Assembly: GCA_035504175.1 (NCBI GenBank)
Contig: DATJSJ010000271.1
Span: 1-10,202, forward strand
Direction: 5' to 3'
Source of the DNA: DATJSJ01 sp035504175
Lineage (GTDB): Bacteria > Pseudomonadota > Alphaproteobacteria > Acetobacterales > Acetobacteraceae
Length of the DNA stretch: 10,202 nucleotides
Position 1 is the stretch's first letter, and every line of letters begins with the position of its first letter. Under the pieces are notes generated by a model. It saw only the letters and a program-made list of their open reading frames with translations, was not told where the DNA came from and made no database searches. Positions 5,770-10,202 of this stretch are shown here, piece after piece. Made by a program: the position numbers and the translations under genes.

Positions 5770-5827
5770 CGAGGGTTCTGGCGACGTCATCGAGGCGAGG
5801 CGAGGCGTGGCGAGGACTCCGCCCTGA
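5753..5827 (+). CDS. Possible 24-codon leader ORF ahead of the portal operon
   Basis: The frame starts with two consecutive ATG codons (5753 and 5756) in the conserved block and begins MMAVRAEG. It ends with TGA at 5825-5827, about 140 bases before the portal start. It parallels the 24-codon frame at 2451-2525 in length and first residues, but the C-terminal parts differ and no Shine-Dalgarno is visible. It may be translated or may be a by-product of the conserved DNA element. Confidence 0.25.
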   Translation: MMAVRAEGSGDVIEARRGVARTPP

Positions 5828-5885
5828 ACGGCGCCCCATCGCGTTCGCGCGGTGGGGCCCTGCCGGCCCCTTAAGTCAATGGGGT

Positions 5886-5940
5886 CTGGGGCCTGAGGCC
5901 CCAGTGGGGTCCAGGGGCAAAGCCCCTGGCCTTTCTCTTA
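5886..5940 (+). repeat. Double-hairpin element in the portal leader
   Basis: Two perfect 8-bp stems follow each other: CTGGGGCC with a TGA loop (5886-5904) and CCAGGGGC with an AAA loop (5911-5929). CTTTCTCTTACTTTC follows the second. Such GGGG/CCCC hairpin strings are common intergenic repeats in these bacteria. The second hairpin with its pyrimidine tail could act as a weak terminator or attenuator inside the leader of the portal transcript. The rest of 5523-5964 holds the terminator, control element and mini-ORF noted separately, and no other gene. Confidence 0.6.
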
Positions 5941-5964
5941 CTTTCCCTAACCAGCGCGGCCCAG

Positions 5965-7428
5965 ATGTTCCAGACGATCTGCGACCAGATCCCCTTGGAT
6001 CCGGACTATCCGCCGCGCGCGCGTGCGCTGGACATTTTGCGCCGCGTCCTCGACGGCACGCTGTATGAGGTGCTGCCCTACGAATTCCACGAGGAGCGCA
6101 CCTCCGCCGGCGAATATATTCCGCTGCGCAATCGTCGCCCGAGCGTGCGCTATGCGATGCCGCGCGTCGTGGTTGAGGACAGTGTTGCGCTGTTGTTCAG
6201 CGAGGGGCATTTCCCGGCGATCGTCAGCGCTGATCCGGCGGTGCGTGATGCGCTTGCCGACATCATCAAGGAAACCCGTCTGAACGAAGTGATGGTTCAG
6301 GCGGCGATCAGCGGCTCGGTCGGCTCGGTCGCGGTGCTGATGCGGGTGTTGCGCGGCCGGCTGTTTTTCGACGTGATGCAGACGACGTATCTGACGCCGG
6401 CCTGGCATCCCGAGGCGCCCGACGAGCTTGAGCGCGTCACCGAGAAATACAAGGTGCCGGGCACGGTGCTGGCGGCGCAGGGCTACGAGCTCGACGAACC
6501 GACGCTCGACTACTGGTTCATGCGCGTCTGGGATGCCGAGAGCGAGACCTGGTATCTGCCCTGGCCGGTCGGCACGCAGTCGCCGCCGGTCGTTGATGCC
6601 AATCGCACGGTGCGGCACGGGCTCGGCTTCGTGCCCCTGGTCTGGGTGCGCAATCTGCCCGGCCTGTCGGCGAGCGGCGATGCCGCCGAGGGGGCGTGCA
6701 CGTTTCGCGCCGCGATCGAGACCGCGATCGAGATCGACTATCAGCTCAGCCAGGCCGGGCGCGGGCTGAAATACAGTTCCGACCCGACGCTGCTGATCAA
6801 GGAGCCGGCGGGGCTGGATGGCGACATGGTGCGCGGCGCCGGCAATGCGCTGGTCGTGTCCGAGAAGGGCGACGCCAAGCTGCTGGAGATCGGCGGCACG
6901 GCCGCCGCGGCGGTGATCGAGTATGTGCGGGCGCTGCGCGAGTTCGCGCTGGAGAGCGTGCATGGTAACCGCGCCGATGCGTCGCGCCTGTCGGCGGCGG
7001 CCTCGGGGCGGGCGCTGGAGCTGATGAACCAGGGGCTGCTCTGGCTCGCCGACAATCTGCGCGTGAGCTATGGCGAGGGTGCGTTGCTGGCGCTGGCGCG
7101 CATGGTGCTGCGCGCGCGGCAGCGTTATGCGATCCGCGTCATGGGTGCGACGCTGCCGGAGCTGGACGCGAATGCGCGGCTCTCGCTGGCCTGGCCGGAC
7201 TGGTATCCGGAGACGGCGGACGATCGGATGCGCGATGCGCAGACGCTGACGACGCTGATGAATGCCGGGCAGATTTCCCGTGAAACCGCGGTGCGCACGC
7301 TGGCGCCGACCTACGACATCGAGGATGTCGCGGCGGAGCTGGCGCGCATTGCGCAGGACCGGGCCGAAGCGGCCGCCGCGGGCGACGCGGCGTCCAGCGG
7401 CGCCCGGCCCAGTGAGGCAGAAGCATGA
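5965..7428 (+). CDS. Phage portal protein
   Basis: A 487-residue protein that would form the ring at the unique head vertex, through which TerL pumps DNA. The N-terminal half has an alternating basic/hydrophobic pattern with VEDSVALLFSEGHFP (about residues 70-84), a long beta-rich middle with YWFMRVWDAESETWYLPWP, and a helical C-terminal half with LSQAGRGLKYSSDPTLLIKEP and an ALELMNQGLLWLADNLRVSYGEGALLALARMVLRA helix, which would be the stem and crown. This pattern fits SPP1-gp6-like portal proteins. The assignment rests on overall resemblance and on the position before a scaffold and a coat gene. The length fits the family. No clear Shine-Dalgarno precedes the ATG at 5965. The stop overlaps the next start by four bases (ATGA). 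Confidence 0.82.
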   Translation: MFQTICDQIPLDPDYPPRARALDILRRVLDGTLYEVLPYEFHEERTSAGEYIPLRNRRPSVRYAMPRVVVEDSVALLFSEGHFPAIVSADPAVRDALADIIKETRLNEVMVQAAISGSVGSVAVLMRVLRGRLFFDVMQTTYLTPAWHPEAPDELERVTEKYKVPGTVLAAQGYELDEPTLDYWFMRVWDAESETWYLPWPVGTQSPPVVDANRTVRHGLGFVPLVWVRNLPGLSASGDAAEGACTFRAAIETAIEIDYQLSQAGRGLKYSSDPTLLIKEPAGLDGDMVRGAGNALVVSEKGDAKLLEIGGTAAAAVIEYVRALREFALESVHGNRADASRLSAAASGRALELMNQGLLWLADNLRVSYGEGALLALARMVLRARQRYAIRVMGATLPELDANARLSLAWPDWYPETADDRMRDAQTLTTLMNAGQISRETAVRTLAPTYDIEDVAAELARIAQDRAEAAAAGDAASSGARPSEAEA

Positions 7429-7832
7429 CCGAGACGATGGAACCGACCGGCGCCGAGCCGGACGAGGTGGCGACGCTGCGCGCCCGCGCGGACGCGCTGG
7501 AGCGGCAGCTGCGCGAGGCCATGGACAGCCAGCAGGACCGTCTGCTGCGCGCCGAGCTGAAGGCCGAGGCGGTGCGCGCCGGGATGGTCGATCTCGACGG
7601 GCTGAAGCTCGTCGATCTGTCGAAGCTGCGCGTGAGCGAGAGCGGCGAGGTCGAAGGGGCGGCGATGGTCATGCACAACCTTCGCCGCAGCAAGCCGTGG
7701 CTGTTCGGCGGTGCCAGCTCGTCGAGTGCGGCCGCGCCGCCGCCGAGCACGCCGCCGCGGCAGAAGCTCGCGACCGAGATGAACGAAGACGAATGGCGCG
7801 CGGCGCGCGCGGAGCTGCTGCGCCGGCGCTGA
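7425..7832 (+). CDS. Phage scaffolding-like protein
   Basis: A 135-residue protein with an acidic N-terminus, a coiled-coil-like helix (about residues 14-52), a VDLDGLKLVDLSKLRVSESGEVEGA segment (55-79) and a KPWLFG motif (90-95). A low-complexity Ser/Ala/Pro linker (97-112) and a charged C-terminal helix ending RRR complete it. Coiled coil, internal D-G-L-K repeat, PWLFG and a basic helix-tipped tail are features of scaffolding proteins, whose C-terminal helix binds the coat subunit during assembly. The start overlaps the portal stop (ATGA), and GAGG lies seven bases upstream. No protease domain is seen here or nearby, so the scaffold would have to leave the head uncut, as in P22-like phages. 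Confidence 0.72.
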   Translation: MTETMEPTGAEPDEVATLRARADALERQLREAMDSQQDRLLRAELKAEAVRAGMVDLDGLKLVDLSKLRVSESGEVEGAAMVMHNLRRSKPWLFGGASSSSAAAPPPSTPPRQKLATEMNEDEWRAARAELLRRR

Positions 7833-7836
7833 CCTA

Positions 7837-7874
7837 GAGCATGATCGCTCTGACCGTACAGAGCGATCACGCTC
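7837..7874 (+). terminator. Hairpin after the scaffold gene (AGAGCATGATC-type palindrome)
   Basis: GAGC at 7837-7840 pairs with GCTC at 7871-7874; after one mismatch TGATCGCTCTG (7842-7852) pairs with 7859-7869 around a six-base loop. CAGCGTTTTGC follows, giving a modest T-run. The AGAGCATGATC start recalls a dispersed palindrome seen in many alphaproteobacterial intergenic regions. Lying 5 bases after the scaffold stop, it probably acts as a terminator for the portal-scaffold transcript. Confidence 0.65.
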
Positions 7875-7888
7875 CAGCGTTTTGCTTT

Positions 7889-7939
7889 CAGACCACGATT
7901 CACGCCTCCGGAGATTCCACCCGCGGCGACCGTGGTCTG
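7889..7939. repeat. Second inverted repeat of a compound intergenic element
   Basis: CAGACCACG (7889-7897) and CGTGGTCTG (7931-7939) are perfect 9-bp arms around 33 bases. Together with the hairpin at 7837-7874 they fill almost exactly the gap between the scaffold gene and the minus-strand gene. This suggests one compound repeat unit of about 105 bases, perhaps a miniature mobile or REP-like element. No target-site duplication is evident. Confidence 0.5.
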
Positions 7940-7943
7940 GAAC

Positions 7944-8339
7944 TCAACTCGGCTTCGATCCCTCGCTGCTGCGGATCATGCCGAGATGCAGGCTCAGTGC
8001 GCGCACCAGGCGTTCGACCTCCTGCGACGGCAGCACGAAGGCCACGGGCCCGAACTGCGGATGCAGGAAGGCGAGTGTCGAGCCCTCGGTCAGCGCGTCC
8101 GGCTGGGTGAGCCAGCGCGGATCGACGATCGCATCGACCCGCATCCGCTCGAGCGAATCCTGTCGCTCGGGATGCGCCTGGATCATCGCGGCGCGGGCGC
8201 GGCCGAGCGCCTGGATGAGGCCGGTGACCTGGTCGAACGTCAGGTCGATCGTCGCGGCCTGCTCGCCCGCCGGCGGTAGGGCGAGGGTTGCGGTGCTGCG
8301 CTCCGGGGAGAGCGCCAAGCTGATTCGCGATTCGTCCAT
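7944..8339 (-). CDS. Conserved hypothetical protein, reversed inside the head module
   Basis: A 131-residue protein starting at the ATG at 8339 (MDESRISLAL). The frame is open to 8411, but the extra part is Arg/Gly-rich noise. Recognisable features are a beta-strand-rich N-terminus, an LTFDQVTGLIQALGRARAAM helix (about residues 34-53), VDAIVDPRW (68-76), EGSTLAFLHPQFGPVAFVLP (84-103) and a final helix VERLVRALSLHLGM. I recall similar FDQVTGLIQALG and HPxFGPVAFV proteins as uncharacterised proteins of Acetobacteraceae-type bacteria, but I cannot name a family. No signal peptide or TM segment. It lies between scaffold and coat but reads the other way, next to a compound repeat, so it looks inserted. 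Only a weak G-rich stretch serves as a ribosome binding site. Confidence 0.65.
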   Translation of the reverse strand: MDESRISLALSPERSTATLALPPAGEQAATIDLTFDQVTGLIQALGRARAAMIQAHPERQDSLERMRVDAIVDPRWLTQPDALTEGSTLAFLHPQFGPVAFVLPSQEVERLVRALSLHLGMIRSSEGSKPS

Positions 8340-8553
8340 CGTGCCCCCCGTGCCTTCGCCGCCCTCGCGGGATCGGTCCCGCTGCGGGCGGCCGGTCGAG
8401 AGTACAGCCAAGCCGGGCCGGCTGGACAGTTTTTCGCATCAGTGCCGGTCGGGCGGCACGCCTGACCGGCGCGGCGCCGGGCTCGGCCGCGCATGCGGCG
8501 CCGGCGCGGACCGCGACGTGACGAGACGAGCCTGAGACCGAGCAGGCAACGCG

Positions 8554-8573
8554 CGGGCGGGAAGACCCGCCCG
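8554..8573 (+). other. Hairpin in the capsid-gene leader
   Basis: CGGGCGGG (8554-8561) pairs perfectly with CCCGCCCG (8566-8573) around AAGA. It lies about 115 bases before the capsid start. The 347-base gap 8340-8686 holds no convincing gene; this hairpin and the one at 8633-8651 are its main structures, and no clear promoter is visible there. Confidence 0.4.
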
Positions 8574-8632
8574 AGCCGATCGTAAACCCAGCCGAGCGAG
8601 TGGCACTCGCAACCGGAAGATCCGGACCCGCA

Positions 8633-8651
8633 ACGCGTCGGTGCGACGCGT
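8633..8651 (+). other. Hairpin just upstream of the capsid ribosome binding site
   Basis: ACGCGTCG (8633-8640) pairs perfectly with CGACGCGT (8644-8651) around a three-base GTG loop. It ends 25 bases before AAGGA (8677-8681). It may stabilise the abundant coat mRNA 5' end or be a processing site. The role is inferred. Confidence 0.4.
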
Positions 8652-8686
8652 CGTGGATCCGGCGCGCCTGAAGAGCAAGGAACACC

Positions 8687-10009
8687 ATGGGTATCCAGAA
8701 CTTTCCCGCCGCCCTCCAGCCGATCATCCAGCAGGGCTTCCTGGAGCGCGAGTTCCAGCAGGCGCTGCGCTCCAAGCTCGGCTACCGGGCCGTCGCCGAC
8801 CGCGAGGAATTCGCCGTCGGCATCGGTGAGACGCTGACCAAGACGCGGGCCGGGCTGAAGCCCTCGGTGACGACGCCGACCGCACCGGCGCTGAACACCA
8901 GTCTCGACAACGGCCTGACGCCGACCACCTGGGGCGTCGAGCAGTACACGATCAGCATCAATCACTACGCGGCGACGACCGACCTCAACATGGTCACCAG
9001 CCGCGTCGGCATCGCCAGCCAGTTCCTGCAGAACGCCTACGTGAACGGCGAGCAGGCGGCGCGCAGCCTCGACGAGCTCGCCCGCAACGCGCTGTTCAAC
9101 TCCTATTTCGGCGGCAACTCGCGCGTGCGCACCACGCTCGGCTCGGCCGGCCCGACGATCGCGGTCGACGACATCCGCGGCTTCCAGACCGTGTTCGTCA
9201 ACGGCGTGCAGACCGCGGTCGGCGGGTCCTCCTCGCTCGCGGTGACCGTCGGCAGCAACGTCTACACGCTGGTGGGTGCGGCGGCGGATTCGACCAACGT
9301 CTCCACCACGCCGAACGGCGTCTCCGGCACGCTGACCTTCAGCGGCAACGTCTCCGTCTCCGACGGCACGGCCGGCAACGCGGTGCAGGCCTCGACGGCC
9401 TCGGTGATCGTGCGGCCGAATGCCCGCGCCACCGCCGCGGCGCTGACCACGACCGACACGCTGGCGATGGCGAACCTGCTCGACTGCGTGGCATCCCTGC
9501 GCAAGAACGCGGTGCCGGTGATCGACGGGGTGTACAACTGCTACCTCGATCCGGTGAGCGCGCGGCAGCTCTTCGCCGATCCCGACTTCAAGCTGCTGTT
9601 CCAGGGGGCGACCAGCTCCAACGCCGTGTTCAAGAACGGCGTGGTCAGCGACTTCCTCGGCCTGCGCTTCGTGCCCACCACCGAGGCCTACGTGCAGGCG
9701 CACCCGACCATCAGCGGCGCCTATATCCGCCGGCCGATCGTCTGCGGCCAGGGCGCGCTGATCGAAGGCGACTTCGCCGGCATGGCGGCGCATGACGTGG
9801 CGCCGGCCGACAGCATCGTCTCCATCGTCGACGGTGTCGCGATGGTGACGCGCGAGCCGATCGACCGCCTGGCGCAGATCATCGCCCAGTCCTGGTACTG
9901 GATCGGCGGCTTCTGCACGCCGTCGGATACGACCACCAACCCGACGACCATCCCGACCGCCACCAACGCGTCCTTCAAGCGCGCGGTGATGGTGGAGCAT
10001 ATCGGGTAA
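8687..10009 (+). CDS. Phage major capsid (coat) protein
   Basis: A 440-residue protein with the look of an HK97-fold coat protein: a helical N-terminal arm (MGIQNFPAALQPIIQQGFLEREFQQALRSK), an E-loop-like region (about residues 40-80, GIGETLTKTRAG and LDNGLTPT), a long spine-helix region (about 108-140) and a C-terminal P/A-domain part with LDPVSARQLFADPDFKLLFQG (287-307). Residues about 165-245 are a Gly/Ser/Thr/Val beta-rich insertion that reads like an extra surface domain comparable to the P22 coat I-domain or an Ig-like fold. The overall pattern is nearest to P22/N4-gp56-type coat proteins; no protease cleavage arm is evident. AAGGA at 8677-8681 precedes the ATG by five bases. The gene is followed by a cloverleaf-like structure. 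Confidence 0.85.
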   Translation: MGIQNFPAALQPIIQQGFLEREFQQALRSKLGYRAVADREEFAVGIGETLTKTRAGLKPSVTTPTAPALNTSLDNGLTPTTWGVEQYTISINHYAATTDLNMVTSRVGIASQFLQNAYVNGEQAARSLDELARNALFNSYFGGNSRVRTTLGSAGPTIAVDDIRGFQTVFVNGVQTAVGGSSSLAVTVGSNVYTLVGAAADSTNVSTTPNGVSGTLTFSGNVSVSDGTAGNAVQASTASVIVRPNARATAAALTTTDTLAMANLLDCVASLRKNAVPVIDGVYNCYLDPVSARQLFADPDFKLLFQGATSSNAVFKNGVVSDFLGLRFVPTTEAYVQAHPTISGAYIRRPIVCGQGALIEGDFAGMAAHDVAPADSIVSIVDGVAMVTREPIDRLAQIIAQSWYWIGGFCTPSDTTTNPTTIPTATNASFKRAVMVEHIG

Positions 10010-10017
10010 CGACCCGC

Positions 10018-10106
10018 CAAGGGTCCGGGGCTCTGCCCCGGGCCGCGGCAGAGGGCGCTGCCCTCTGCACTCCCGCCAAAGGGTAGTCGCCCTTTGGAAA
10101 CCCTTG
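10018..10106 (+). repeat. Cloverleaf-like triple-hairpin element after the capsid gene
   Basis: A closing stem CAAGGGT (10018-10024) with ACCCTTG (10100-10106) encloses three hairpins: CCGGGGC/GCCCCGG (10025-10041), GCAGAGGGC/GCCCTCTGC (10048-10068) and CCAAAGGG/CCCTTTGG (10076-10097). All four stems are perfect. It starts 9 bases after the capsid stop. The GC-rich hairpins resemble dispersed intergenic repeats of Acetobacteraceae-like genomes; the four-way junction may protect the coat mRNA 3' end or attenuate downstream transcription. Confidence 0.65.
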
Positions 10107-10108
10107 AC

Positions 10109-10181
10109 TGGGTCGGAGACGGAGGGGGCGCCACCGCGGCGGCGGGGCCGTGCTCGGCGCACCCCCTCCGTCTCCGACCCA
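10109..10181. repeat. Long perfect inverted repeat, 20-bp arms
   Basis: The arm 10109-10128 (starting TGGGTCGGAG) is exactly complementary to 10162-10181, with a GC-rich 33-base centre. No T-run follows, only AAACGAATGG, so a simple intrinsic terminator is unlikely. It could be a bidirectional transcription barrier, an mRNA 3' stabiliser or the end of a small repeat element. An ATG at 10187 or 10191 may begin a further gene, but only a few codons are visible. Confidence 0.65.
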
Positions 10182-10202
10182 AACGAATGGATGCCCAGAA
10201 GG

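Noticed and set aside
5947..6963. 338-codon minus-strand frame opposite the portal gene
   Set aside because: Arg/His-rich low-information translation, antisense to a gene supported by family resemblance and operon overlap.
7882..8535. 217-codon plus-strand frame between scaffold and coat
   Set aside because: It begins inside the palindromic repeat, has biased Arg/Ser composition and is antisense to the better-supported 131-residue protein.
10018..10106. tRNA-like cloverleaf
   Set aside because: Although it folds as a closing stem with three hairpins, there is no T-loop GTTC motif, no anticodon-arm geometry and no CCA-type acceptor, so it is not a tRNA.
8240..10162. 640-codon open frame on the minus strand
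   Set aside because: It lies antisense to the capsid gene, is rich in Arg/Gly/His/Asp and shows no domain pattern; it is a typical shadow frame of GC-rich coding DNA.
10187..10202. Possible start of a further gene (ATG at 10187 or 10191)
   Set aside because: Only four or five codons are visible and no ribosome binding site is seen, so no gene can be claimed.

Overview
The window is high-GC DNA with strong third-position G/C bias on both strands. The codon use, the style of the intergenic palindromes and the feel of the proteins suggest an alphaproteobacterium, most likely Acetobacteraceae/Rhodospirillales. This is an inference from recall; no database search was possible. The window covers the junction between an ordinary chromosomal neighbourhood (about 1-2205) and a prophage, phage-derived or gene-transfer-agent-like head module (about 2400-10200).

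Left flank, all on the minus strand: a secreted serine-type alpha/beta hydrolase (1147-2205), then a small secreted protein of unknown function (473-1012). Its end overlaps the start of a secreted WD40 beta-propeller protein that runs off the left edge (1-509) and is probably the N-terminus of a caspase-like (peptidase C14) protein. Between this block and the phage genes lie two inverted copies of a T-rich/A-rich palindromic repeat (about 2236-2290 and 2325-2378).

Phage head genes, all on the plus strand: a small terminase-subunit-like protein (2522-2743), the large terminase TerL with intact ATPase and nuclease motifs (2757-4154), a portal protein (5965-7428), a scaffolding-like protein (7425-7832) and a major capsid protein (8687-10009). 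The order TerS-TerL-portal-scaffold-coat, with no visible head-maturation protease, recalls P22-like podoviruses more than the HK97-type portal-protease-capsid order.

This head module is interrupted twice. Between TerL and portal sits a cargo-like segment: a DUF1127 gene with its own promoter and hairpin, a 19-codon ORF with the best promoter and ribosome binding site in the window, and a minus-strand two-TM DUF4760-like membrane protein. A strong plus-strand intrinsic terminator (5657-5690) follows it. Between scaffold and coat sits a minus-strand conserved hypothetical gene, flanked by a compound palindromic repeat.

The most notable non-coding signal is a duplicated element (2409-2464 and 5714-5769; 40 of 56 positions identical without gaps, plus a shared upstream AAATT). 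One copy lies just ahead of the terminase genes and one ahead of the portal operon. It looks like a shared promoter or control site, and in both copies it leads into a 23-24-codon mini-ORF with a similar N-terminus. A second signal is a cloverleaf-like structure (10018-10106: one closing stem, three hairpins) after the capsid gene, immediately followed by a 20-bp perfect inverted repeat.
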